From contig NZ_WJXB01000001.1 in assembly GCF_009664975.1 (NCBI RefSeq), positions 1,028,699 to 1,092,698 of the forward strand: a stretch of 64,000 nt of DNA. Direction: 5' to 3'. Positions 9,247 through 17,054 of the stretch are shown piece after piece (position 1 is the first letter of the stretch; each line of letters starts with the position of its first letter). The DNA is from Paenibacillus monticola (lineage in GTDB: Bacteria > Bacillota > Bacilli > Paenibacillales > Paenibacillaceae). The notes under the pieces are model-generated. The model saw nothing but the letters and a program-made list of their open reading frames with translations. It was not told the DNA's origin and did no database searches. A program made the position numbers and the translations under genes.

Positions 9247-9351
9247 GCTGAACACCTTTCTGGAGATCTTGTATTAGACTTCTTCTATTATACCTTATAG
9301 CCTTTCATTAAATGTCCAGGTTAAAAAAGTGCAAGTCAACACGGCAGTTTT

Positions 9352-9398
9352 GTCCAATTTAATAGGCTATCCTATAAGATATAATGAAAGCGCAATCA
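9352..9398 (+). promoter_or_regulatory. GH30 promoter: GTCCAATT box, -10 TATAAT and perfect cre match
   Basis: GTCCAATT (9352-9359) is followed 20 bases later by TATAAT (9380-9385), which overlaps ATGAAAGCGCAATCA (9384-9398). The latter fits the CcpA cre consensus WTGNAARCGNWWWCA at all 15 positions. No good -35 hexamer exists at the normal spacing; GTCCAATT covers that place, which suggests an activator site. The identical arrangement occurs before the ABC binding-protein gene at 13855-13901. The cre lies at the expected transcription start, where CcpA would repress. Confidence 0.65.
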
Positions 9399-9507
9399 AA
9401 TATGATTATATCTGTTTTCTCTTGAGAATTCCCACTATTTAAGCAAAATTATTCTTATCTTACCAGATTAATGGACACACTACTGACGATATAGGAGGTT
9501 GCGGGAT

Positions 9508-10866
9508 ATGCATAAGCATGAGTTACAATGGTTTTCCAGCACAGAAGATTTACCTTGGGTGGAGGAACTAATAGATCAGATATCGCTATTACCACACACA
9601 GCCGACGGAGCAAGAGTCAATCTAACCGTCACCTCGGAAACATTTCAGATTTTGGAAGGCTTCGGGGGCTGCTTTAACGAGTTGGGTTTCACAGCACTTG
9701 CCCATTTGTCGGATCAGGATAGAGAAACGGTAATGCATGCTTTGTTCCATCCAGAGGGCGAGCAGCGGTTCAGCATTTGTAGACTTCCGATCGGTGCTAG
9801 TGATTATGCACTGGATTGGTACAGTCTGAATGAGCAGGATGGGGACTATGCGATGGAGCATTTCTCAATTGAACGTGACCAGCTAATGCTGATTCCCTAT
9901 ATAAAAGAGGCTCTGGCGCTAAATCCAGACTTGAAGTTATTCGCATCTCCTTGGAGTCCGCCAACATGGATGAAATTTCCAAAGTCTTATAACTACGGTA
10001 CGCTGCGCTGGGAACCGGAAATTCTGGAAGCTTACGCTTTATATTTCGTCAAATTCGTTGAGGCTTACCGCGCAGAGGGGATTACGATTCATCAGGTGCA
10101 TGTACAGAATGAGGTAGTCGCAGATCAGAAGTTCCCTTCCTGCGTATGGACTGGAGAGCAACTGCGTGTATTTATCCGCGATTACTTAGGACCGGCGTTT
10201 GTGCAGCATAATCTGGATACGGAGATTTGGCTTGGTACCATCAATGCTCCGGAGCCATGGGATGAATGGCTGAAGAAAAAATCCACGGATTATGATGCCT
10301 TCGCCAGCGTAGTACTTAGTGATCCCGAGGCGTACAAGTACGTAAAAGGCGTCGGTTACCAATGGGCTGGCAAACATGCGATCCAGCGCACTGTGCAGAG
10401 TTATCCAGAGCTGCGATATATGCAGACTGAAAATGAATGCGGCGACGGGGAAAATACCTGGTTCTATGCCAAATATATCTTTAACTTATATCAGCATTAT
10501 TTCATGAATGGTGTGAATGCTTATATTTATTGGAATATGCTGTTGGAGCCCCGAGGACGGAGCACTTGGGGCTGGGAGCAAAACTCGATGCTGACTATAG
10601 ATCCTGCAGTGGGACAAGCCGTAAGGAATCCAGAGTATTATGTGATGAAGCATTTCTCACGATTCACGAGTCCGGGTGCAGTAAGAGTTGGACTCAAGGG
10701 ACCATGGAGCGGCAATGCAGTAGCCTTTAAAGGAACGGATGGTCGTATAACTCTAGTGATCTCCAATCCGTTTGACGAGCAGCGGACGCTGAACTTGAAT
10801 AGTAATTCTTCCTTGCACTCCTTTGTACTTGCACCACAATCCTTTCACACGATTGTCCTGAACTAA
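9508..10866 (+). CDS. Glycoside hydrolase family 30 enzyme, intracellular
   Basis: A 452-residue GH30 protein (clan A barrel plus a short C-terminal beta domain). ATG 9508 is taken as start because GGAGG is 9 bases upstream; TTG 9499 would overlap the ribosome site. Family landmarks: FGGCFNELGF (about residues 50-59), the acid/base Glu in HVQNEV (about 200), and the nucleophile Glu in MQTENECGDG (about 305). The end of the protein (VISNPFDEQRTLNL) is the beta-sandwich. No signal peptide. GH30 members hydrolyse beta-glucosides, beta-1,6-glucan, beta-1,6-galactan, xylan or fucosides. The nearby GH42 beta-galactosidase under apparent co-control makes a galactan-type substrate attractive, but this is inference. 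Confidence 0.9.
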   Translation: MHKHELQWFSSTEDLPWVEELIDQISLLPHTADGARVNLTVTSETFQILEGFGGCFNELGFTALAHLSDQDRETVMHALFHPEGEQRFSICRLPIGASDYALDWYSLNEQDGDYAMEHFSIERDQLMLIPYIKEALALNPDLKLFASPWSPPTWMKFPKSYNYGTLRWEPEILEAYALYFVKFVEAYRAEGITIHQVHVQNEVVADQKFPSCVWTGEQLRVFIRDYLGPAFVQHNLDTEIWLGTINAPEPWDEWLKKKSTDYDAFASVVLSDPEAYKYVKGVGYQWAGKHAIQRTVQSYPELRYMQTENECGDGENTWFYAKYIFNLYQHYFMNGVNAYIYWNMLLEPRGRSTWGWEQNSMLTIDPAVGQAVRNPEYYVMKHFSRFTSPGAVRVGLKGPWSGNAVAFKGTDGRITLVISNPFDEQRTLNLNSNSSLHSFVLAPQSFHTIVLN

Positions 10867-10911
10867 AGGAATTAGGAGCTTAAGGTTCACTGCAATTCTA
10901 TGGCATAATCC

Positions 10912-10950
10912 AAAGGCTAACGTCCTGTTTCGCAGGGTGTTAGCTTTTTG
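10912..10950 (+). terminator. Terminator after GH30 gene
   Basis: GGCTAACGTCCTG (10915-10927) pairs imperfectly with CAGGGTGTTAGCT (10933-10945), followed by TTTT. It separates the GH30 gene from the sensor kinase gene. Confidence 0.65.
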
Positions 10951-10994
10951 AAATATTAGAGAAGCTAAACGTTTACGGAAAGGTGGAAGCCACA

Positions 10995-12773
10995 ATGTTT
11001 GCTAAATGGGTTGTAAAGCTAACGGAGCCTTTCCGGCGCAGCATCCGCAATAAACTTATTCTTACAATGGTAATTCTGGCTGCAGTGCCGATTGTAACCA
11101 TTACGGCATTAGCCGCCGAGAATAATCGCAGATCGATGGAGGCTGAAGTTATTAGTACGAATCTATCCAACATGAAATGGACAGGGGTTTATCTTGGCGA
11201 TCAATTCGCCCAGCTGAACAATCTGATTTATACCGTTCTGATCAGTCCCCATCTAAGTGATTACCTGGCTAATGCCGAGGAAGCTAGCTTGTCCAGTCAG
11301 TTCGCCGCCCAGAAAAATATTATTGATACCTTGATGAATCTGTTCTACTCGGCGGGCAATCATGTGATCGGGGTGGAGCTGTATTTGAAGGAGTACAATA
11401 AGCTATTCACTATCAATGCTTCCCAAAGCGATATTGAATCACCTGTCAGTATTCCGACACCCTACAAAATGCTGTTCGAGCAAGATAAGGATTTCATGAT
11501 CCAAGTGGACAGCAGTGATAACAGCAAGTTCCAACTGATCCGCAGCATCAATCGGTTTGAGAATCAGGAGAAGCTGGGGGGGATTTCTCTGGAGATCCGC
11601 TGGGGAGTGCTGGACCAGACTTTAGATCTGTTGGGACGCGGTGACGAGCACACGGTGCTTATAGTTGGACCTACTGGAGAGATTCTGTACCAGCCCTGGG
11701 GCCAAGCTCCAACGCTGGAAATACTGCAGCAGGTAGCTGATACCGACACCGGAGAGGGTTATTTCCGAAGTGACAGTGAATATGTGTTCTATAACACCAT
11801 TGATCCGGTGGGCCTCAAGCTGATCACGATTATACCGAACAGCTTTATTAATCAGAGTTCACTCGCCACCATGAAATTTGGTCTCATCGTCGGCATGTTT
11901 ACGGTGATTGTAGCTACATTAGTAGCTATTATTCTGGCGTGGCGGCTAGCGACCCCTATCGTTAGTCTGGCCCGTTCCATTCAAGGCTTTGGGCTCATGA
12001 AAGAGCGTGAGGTCCAGATTAGCAACCGCGTTGATGAAATTGGCTTTCTGGAGACGAAGCTGTATCAGATGTCTCATAGGATCAGAGAGCATATTAAGAC
12101 AGAATATATGATTAGTCTGGAGAAAAAGAGTGCGGAGCTCAAAGCGCTGCAAGCGCAGATTAACCCGCATTTTCTGCAAAACACGCTGCAAATGATAGGC
12201 AGCATGCTCTTCAAGAGCAATCCGGCGGAAAGCTACGAGGTGATCAGATCACTTAGCGATATGTTCCGCTACATTATACGAGAGCCAGACGCGTTGGCTC
12301 CGCTGCATGCTGAGCTGAATCATCTGAACAATTACATGCAGATCCAGAAGCAGCGCTTCTCGTCCCGGCTAACCTATACCATTCAAGTCGATGAGAAGGC
12401 GCTAAAGAGCGTTATCCCGAAGCTGACGCTGCAGCCTGTCGTCGAGAATGCATTTGTTCACGGTCTGGAGCTGCAGGCAGGGCCATGGGAGCTGGAGGTC
12501 AATGTTATCACAGATGCTAATGAGGTAATCATCAGCATTCGTGATAATGGAATCGGGCTGGAGAACAGCAAGCTTGCAGAGCTGCGCGGACGGCTGAACC
12601 TGACGGAAGGCTTATGGACACACGGAGACCGGATCGGGCTGCAGAATGTTGCTTCCCGGCTGCATATGCACTTTGGCGGTCGCTATGGAATCAGCGTAGA
12701 CAGCCAGCGTAGGCAGGGAACTATAGTAGTAATGACCATTCCGCTTGAGAGGAACAGTGATATCAATGATTAA
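10995..12773 (+). CDS. YesM-type sensor histidine kinase
   Basis: A 592-residue membrane kinase; ATG 10995 follows AAAGGTGG. Transmembrane segment 1 is about residues 20-42 (LILTMVILAAVPIVTITALA). It is followed by an extracellular sensor region of about 245 residues and transmembrane segment 2 near 290-315 (IVGMFTVIVATLVAIILA). A HAMP linker comes next, then the His_kinase box with the phosphorylated histidine in INPHFLQNTLQ, and a HATPase domain (PVVENAFVHG, DNGIGLEN). Its last 8 bases overlap the response regulator gene. Such kinases sense extracellular oligosaccharides, or their binding protein, and switch on adjacent ABC importers; here the target is inferred to be the importer at 13930 and GH30. 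Confidence 0.93.
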   Translation: MFAKWVVKLTEPFRRSIRNKLILTMVILAAVPIVTITALAAENNRRSMEAEVISTNLSNMKWTGVYLGDQFAQLNNLIYTVLISPHLSDYLANAEEASLSSQFAAQKNIIDTLMNLFYSAGNHVIGVELYLKEYNKLFTINASQSDIESPVSIPTPYKMLFEQDKDFMIQVDSSDNSKFQLIRSINRFENQEKLGGISLEIRWGVLDQTLDLLGRGDEHTVLIVGPTGEILYQPWGQAPTLEILQQVADTDTGEGYFRSDSEYVFYNTIDPVGLKLITIIPNSFINQSSLATMKFGLIVGMFTVIVATLVAIILAWRLATPIVSLARSIQGFGLMKEREVQISNRVDEIGFLETKLYQMSHRIREHIKTEYMISLEKKSAELKALQAQINPHFLQNTLQMIGSMLFKSNPAESYEVIRSLSDMFRYIIREPDALAPLHAELNHLNNYMQIQKQRFSSRLTYTIQVDEKALKSVIPKLTLQPVVENAFVHGLELQAGPWELEVNVITDANEVIISIRDNGIGLENSKLAELRGRLNLTEGLWTHGDRIGLQNVASRLHMHFGGRYGISVDSQRRQGTIVVMTIPLERNSDIND

Positions 12774-13827
12774 AGTGCTCCTAGTAGACGATGAAAGCTG
12801 GAATCGTGATATCGTAAGGACGTTTGGGGCTTGGGAGAATCTTGGTATGGAGATTGCTGGCGAAGCAGAAGATGGAATAGAAGCATTGAAGCTTACCCAG
12901 CTGTTGTCGCCACAGATTGTCATTACGGATATGCGGATGCCCGGTGCGGATGGCGTCCAACTGATGAATAATCTCCATGACCTCTATCCTGAGGTGAAGG
13001 TAGTGGTAGTGAGTGGATACGATGATTTCAAATATGCGCAGAACGCCTTGCGCTATGGAGCTGTAGATTATTTACTGAAGCCGATAGATCCCAAGGAGCT
13101 GAATGCGGTTCTGCAAAAGTGCAGGAAGGAGCTGGAGTCTGTCTCCCGGGAGTCAGGAACGCTAGCCCTTGATATGGATGTTTCGTTTTCCTTATCTTCA
13201 TATAAACAGCTGCTGCGGGTTCATTTCAATGAATTGAATTCGGAGGGTATGATCAGCGTGCTGCAGGGGATGGGCAGGGAGCTGCAACAGAGTGGAATTA
13301 CGAAGTTCGAGGTCCTTCAGCAGATCACTCGAGAAATGCTGCTGCTCCTAATGGAACTTATGAAGTGTAATGCCCTTGAGGATGAATCCATGACCTTCGA
13401 AGTGAATCGCGAAGTCTTATCGTCCTGCGAGAATACTATAGCTTTCCTCATGAAGCAATATAGTGAAAGCCTGGAGCAGCTGATCCGCCAGCGCAAGTTC
13501 AAGAATAGACTGAATCTCGAAGAGGTCAGGCAATATATTGACAACCATTTTGCAGAGGCCGTTACTTTGGAGGCCTTAGCCAGAGTTTTTTTTGTCAGCA
13601 AAGAATATTTGAGCAAGATCTTCAAGCTGGAATATGGCCGCAACGTGACGGACTATATACTGCACCTGCGGATGGAGAGAGCGAAGCAGTGGCTAGCCGA
13701 GGATAGCATACCCATCAAGTCTGTGGCCGAAATGAGCGGGTACGAGGATGTGGCCTATTTCTATAGAGTATTTAAGAAGCATTATGGTATTGCACCTGGC
13801 GAAATGAGAAAGAATGGGCAGGTTTAA
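12766..13827 (+). CDS. YesN-type response regulator with AraC DNA-binding domain
   Basis: A 353-residue regulator translationally coupled to the kinase (ATG 12766 overlaps the kinase stop). The receiver domain shows the acidic pair in LLVDDE (about residue 7), phospho-acceptor Asp in ITDMRMPGADG (about 55), and the conserved Lys in YLLKPID (about 105). A linker of about 130 residues follows, then an AraC-type double helix-turn-helix (LARVFFVSKEYLSKIFK and VAEMSGYEDVAYFYRVFK). It likely binds upstream of the -35 region of the importer and GH30 promoters; GTCCAATT is a candidate half-site, also present as a direct repeat at 13832-13839 and 13855-13862. Confidence 0.93.
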   Translation: MIKVLLVDDESWNRDIVRTFGAWENLGMEIAGEAEDGIEALKLTQLLSPQIVITDMRMPGADGVQLMNNLHDLYPEVKVVVVSGYDDFKYAQNALRYGAVDYLLKPIDPKELNAVLQKCRKELESVSRESGTLALDMDVSFSLSSYKQLLRVHFNELNSEGMISVLQGMGRELQQSGITKFEVLQQITREMLLLLMELMKCNALEDESMTFEVNREVLSSCENTIAFLMKQYSESLEQLIRQRKFKNRLNLEEVRQYIDNHFAEAVTLEALARVFFVSKEYLSKIFKLEYGRNVTDYILHLRMERAKQWLAEDSIPIKSVAEMSGYEDVAYFYRVFKKHYGIAPGEMRKNGQV

Positions 13828-13831
13828 AAAT

Positions 13832-13901
13832 GTCCAATCCAGGAGGGTAATTCCGTCCAATTAAACGCTTTCATAATAAAGATACAATGAAAGCGTAAAC
13901 A
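13832..13901 (+). promoter_or_regulatory. Importer promoter: repeated GTCCAAT boxes, -10 TACAAT and perfect cre match
   Basis: Two GTCCAAT boxes (13832-13838 and 13855-13861) lie 23 bases apart in direct repeat, as AraC-type activators favour. The second, GTCCAATT, stands exactly 20 bases before TACAAT (13883-13888), the same spacing as at the GH30 promoter. ATGAAAGCGTAAACA (13887-13901) fits the CcpA cre consensus fully. In addition ACGCTTTCAT (13865-13874) and ATGAAAGCGT (13887-13896) form a 10-bp perfect inverted repeat, so the cre core is duplicated in inverse orientation. Confidence 0.68.
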
Positions 13902-13929
13902 AAATAGAGGCATTGGGAGGTCTTACTAG

Positions 13930-15234
13930 ATGAAAAGAATGACAACAAGTATACTTTGCACATTTCTAGCAGCAACACTTCTGGCAGGCTGTGGCAGCAA
14001 CAACAATACAGGCAACGCAGGTTCTGGAGAGGGTGACAAAGCAGTTACAGAAAAGGCCAAAAGCGTTACCCTCAAGATGTTCATTGCACAGCCGCGCTTC
14101 AAGGAACATTATGACAAATATATCGCTGATTTCGTAGCCAAGGAAAAAGCTGATAAAAATATTGATGTAACTGTTCAACTGGAAATGCCGACAGCCGACA
14201 ACGCTTCGCAAATTCTGAAGACACGGCTGGCTTCCAATGATGCACCTGATATATTCGCCATTCACGCGGTCAACGAGATTCCTTCATATTATAAAGCCGG
14301 ATATCTAGAAGATCTGACCAGCCAGCCTTTTGCCGCTAAGCTGCTGGATAGTGTGAAACCATCCGTGACTACAACCGATGGCAAAGTCGTAGCTCTCCCG
14401 CTGGAAACCTTAACATGGGGTTATCTGTACAATAAAACTATATTTTCGGAGAATGGCTTGACACCTCCAACAACCTTGACGGAAATGAAAGCTGTTGTAG
14501 AGAAACTTAAAGCAAATAAGATTACCCCTTTTGTACTTTCGTATAAAGAATCTTGGATTCCTCAGCTTGTTCTGCCGCTGGCAGTGGGTGGAATGATGAA
14601 CACGAAGGATCCTGAATTTGTTAATAAAATGAACAAGGATGCAGCCTCCTTTACGGAAATGAAATCGGCCATCTTCGATGTGTTTGATCTGATCAACAGC
14701 AACGGTACCGAAAAAGCAACCGAGGTGGGCGGCGATGATGGCGCAGCAGTTTTTGCCGCAGGTAAGGGGGCGATGTGGCTGATGGGACCATGGTACGCAG
14801 AGACGATTCTGAAATCAAATCCGGATCTCGATTTTGGTGTAGCACCTCTGCCGATTAATGATGATCCGAACGCTACCTTGATCAATCTCAGTGCTTCTAC
14901 TTCTTTAGCTGTATCGCCTACAAGTAAGAACAAGGATGTAGCGCTAGATTTCCTGAATTATGTGCTGGATGACGAAGCATCTAACGCCTTCTTCCAATCC
15001 TTGAAGTTTAATCCGGTAGCAACCATTCACACGTATGAAAGTTACCCTTGGATTAATGATGCTATGACTTATGTGAAAGCTGGCAAGTCTGTTCAAGATC
15101 CGGCCATGCCGCAAGCGGTTAAAGATGAGGTGGGCAAAGGTCTGCAGGCTTATTATGCGGGGCAATTGTCTCAGGATGAGGTATTGAAGGCGCTTGATAA
15201 GGCTTGGAAATCTTTTAACAAAGTAAATAAATAA
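13930..15234 (+). CDS. Sugar ABC transporter substrate-binding lipoprotein
   Basis: A 434-residue family-1 extracellular solute-binding protein. A lipoprotein signal peptide ends in LLAGC (lipobox, Cys about residue 21), followed by an Asn/Gly/Ser-rich linker. The mature part has the usual two-lobe layout: KMFIAQPRFKEHYDKY, an ASNDAPDIFAIHA segment and a WLMGPWYAETI segment. It would capture an oligosaccharide outside the membrane and deliver it to the two permeases downstream. A hairpin between this gene and the first permease probably raises its relative expression. The promoter has an apparent activator site and a cre. Confidence 0.92.
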   Translation: MKRMTTSILCTFLAATLLAGCGSNNNTGNAGSGEGDKAVTEKAKSVTLKMFIAQPRFKEHYDKYIADFVAKEKADKNIDVTVQLEMPTADNASQILKTRLASNDAPDIFAIHAVNEIPSYYKAGYLEDLTSQPFAAKLLDSVKPSVTTTDGKVVALPLETLTWGYLYNKTIFSENGLTPPTTLTEMKAVVEKLKANKITPFVLSYKESWIPQLVLPLAVGGMMNTKDPEFVNKMNKDAASFTEMKSAIFDVFDLINSNGTEKATEVGGDDGAAVFAAGKGAMWLMGPWYAETILKSNPDLDFGVAPLPINDDPNATLINLSASTSLAVSPTSKNKDVALDFLNYVLDDEASNAFFQSLKFNPVATIHTYESYPWINDAMTYVKAGKSVQDPAMPQAVKDEVGKGLQAYYAGQLSQDEVLKALDKAWKSFNKVNK

Positions 15235-15245
15235 GAAATGTACTA

Positions 15246-15291
15246 TTCGGGATGGAAGGTGAGGGTTAAATCCTTCTTCCTCCATCCCGAT
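15246..15291 (+). terminator. Intercistronic hairpin between binding protein and permease
   Basis: CGGGATGG (about 15248-15255) pairs with CCATCCCG (about 15282-15289). There is no clear T-run, so it may be an mRNA-stabilising or attenuating hairpin, not a full terminator. Confidence 0.5.
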
Positions 15292-15325
15292 TGCTTTATA
15301 GACATACGGATAAGGGGAGAATACC

Positions 15326-16210
15326 ATGCCGGTTAAGAGCTACAAGAAGTATATTTCATTGCTTGCTTTCGTAGGGCCTGCATTTATATTTTATGCAATA
15401 TTTCTATTAATTCCAACAGTTGCGGGTATGTATTACAGCTTTACAGACTGGAACGGACTGAACCCGAACTATTCTTTTAATGGTCTCGCCAATTTTATCG
15501 AAGCACTGCGTGAAGACCCGGACTTTGTGAATTCATTGTTGTTTACACTTAAATATGTCCTATTTATGGTTGTGCTGCAAAATGTACTCGCCCTAATGTT
15601 AGCAGTATTTATTGAATCTAAAACAAGAACCAAGGGCTTCTTTCGCACGATCTTCTTTATGCCTAATATGATCAGTACTATTATAAGTGCCTTTATGTGG
15701 ACCTTCGTATTCTCTCAGGTATTGCCGCAAATCGCTGAGAAGACCGTTATGAAATTCCTCGATCAATTATGGATTGGAGATCCGAAATATTCCTTCTATT
15801 CGATTATTATCGTATCGCTGTGGAATGGTGTCGGCTATATGATGATTATATATTTGGCAGCCCTGCAGGGCGTACCGCAAAGTTTGAAGGAAGCGGCGCA
15901 TATTGATGGTGCAACCCCATTTCAGGCGTTCCGTAATGTAACGATGCCGATGATTACGCATGCGATTACGATTTGTTTCTTTCTTACCCTCAATGGTGCC
16001 TTTAAAGTGTACGAGGTTGTCTACGGTCTCACTGGCGGTGGTCCCGGACGCAGTACACAGGTGATAACGATGAACATTTATGAAGAAGCGTTCTCCAACA
16101 ACTTTCGCTACGGTTATGCAAGTGCTAAATCCGTCATTCTGTTCGTCATTATCTTAATCTTTACCTTCATTCAGATCAGAGTCATGAAGAAAAAAGAGGT
16201 GGAAGCATGA
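15326..16210 (+). CDS. Sugar ABC transporter permease (MalF/UgpA-like)
   Basis: A 294-residue membrane protein with about six transmembrane helices (first at residues 10-32). It carries the permease EAA-type motif LKEAAHIDGATPFQAFRNVTMP (in part, about residues 190-205), which contacts the ATPase. AAGGGGAG precedes ATG 15326. It forms a heterodimer with the next permease; the genes overlap by 4 bases. No ATPase gene is present in the cluster. Confidence 0.93.
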   Translation: MPVKSYKKYISLLAFVGPAFIFYAIFLLIPTVAGMYYSFTDWNGLNPNYSFNGLANFIEALREDPDFVNSLLFTLKYVLFMVVLQNVLALMLAVFIESKTRTKGFFRTIFFMPNMISTIISAFMWTFVFSQVLPQIAEKTVMKFLDQLWIGDPKYSFYSIIIVSLWNGVGYMMIIYLAALQGVPQSLKEAAHIDGATPFQAFRNVTMPMITHAITICFFLTLNGAFKVYEVVYGLTGGGPGRSTQVITMNIYEEAFSNNFRYGYASAKSVILFVIILIFTFIQIRVMKKKEVEA

Positions 16211-17034
16211 GACAGAAAAAAGCAACGGATGTATTCATTACGCTGTTCCTCTGTATAGGCGCTATCATTTCATTTTTTCCAATCTATCTGGCCATTATTA
16301 ATTCGGTGAAGACGCAGGGAGAGATGTTCTCTTCTTTTGTAGCTTTGCCCACCAAGCTGCATTTTGAGAACTACAGCCAGGCTTTTGATAAAATCAATCT
16401 TTTGAATAGCACACTCAATTCTGCTATTGTTTCTGTGATCGGTATAGGTGGAATCGTATTTTGTGCGGCTTTGGCTGGCTACAAGCTGTCACGAACTAGC
16501 GGCAGGCTGAGCAACATGATCTTCTTCCTGTTTATCGCTTCGATGCTGGTCCCTTTTCATTCCATTATGATTCCGCTGACCCGGATGGCCAAAAACCTGC
16601 ATGTCAGCGGCAGCACCTATGGTCTGGCCATTATCTATGTCGGCCTTGGCGTAAATATGGCAATCTTTCTTTACCATGGATTTGTGAAGTCCATTCCCCG
16701 GGAGCTGGAAGAAGCCGCCCGGATCGATGGCTGCGGTGAATTTCAGACTTTTTTTCGTATTATCTTTCCGCTCTTGCTGCCAATCACAGTAACGATTGCG
16801 ATTCTCGATTTTTTGTGGATTTGGAATGACTTTCTACTGCCTTTACTTATGCTAACCGATTCAACAAAATATACGCTGATTCTGTCCACAAACACATTGT
16901 TTGGCGAATACAACAAGGAATGGTCGTTGATACTGGCGGCGCTTGTCTTGACTGCACTTCCGGTTATCGTCATCTATGCGTTCTTTCAAAAATTCATTAT
17001 GCAGGGGATCGCGGAAGGTGCAATTAAAGGCTAA
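16207..17034 (+). CDS. Sugar ABC transporter permease (MalG/UgpE-like)
   Basis: A 275-residue second permease subunit with six predicted helices, starting with FITLFLCIGAIISFFPIYLA. The EAA loop reads ELEEAARIDGCGEFQTFF (about residues 165-182). The start overlaps the upstream permease stop (ATGA), and the GH42 gene follows after 20 bases, so all are one transcript. Its family (MalG type) handles di- and oligosaccharides. Confidence 0.93.
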   Translation: MRQKKATDVFITLFLCIGAIISFFPIYLAIINSVKTQGEMFSSFVALPTKLHFENYSQAFDKINLLNSTLNSAIVSVIGIGGIVFCAALAGYKLSRTSGRLSNMIFFLFIASMLVPFHSIMIPLTRMAKNLHVSGSTYGLAIIYVGLGVNMAIFLYHGFVKSIPRELEEAARIDGCGEFQTFFRIIFPLLLPITVTIAILDFLWIWNDFLLPLLMLTDSTKYTLILSTNTLFGEYNKEWSLILAALVLTALPVIVIYAFFQKFIMQGIAEGAIKG

Positions 17035-17054
17035 TCAGAGAGGAGTCTAAAAGG

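Noticed and set aside
10966..10975. TAAACGTTTA palindrome before the sensor kinase as a cre
   Set aside because: It matches only about 11 of 15 cre positions and is too near the ribosome site; it may be chance in AT-rich DNA.
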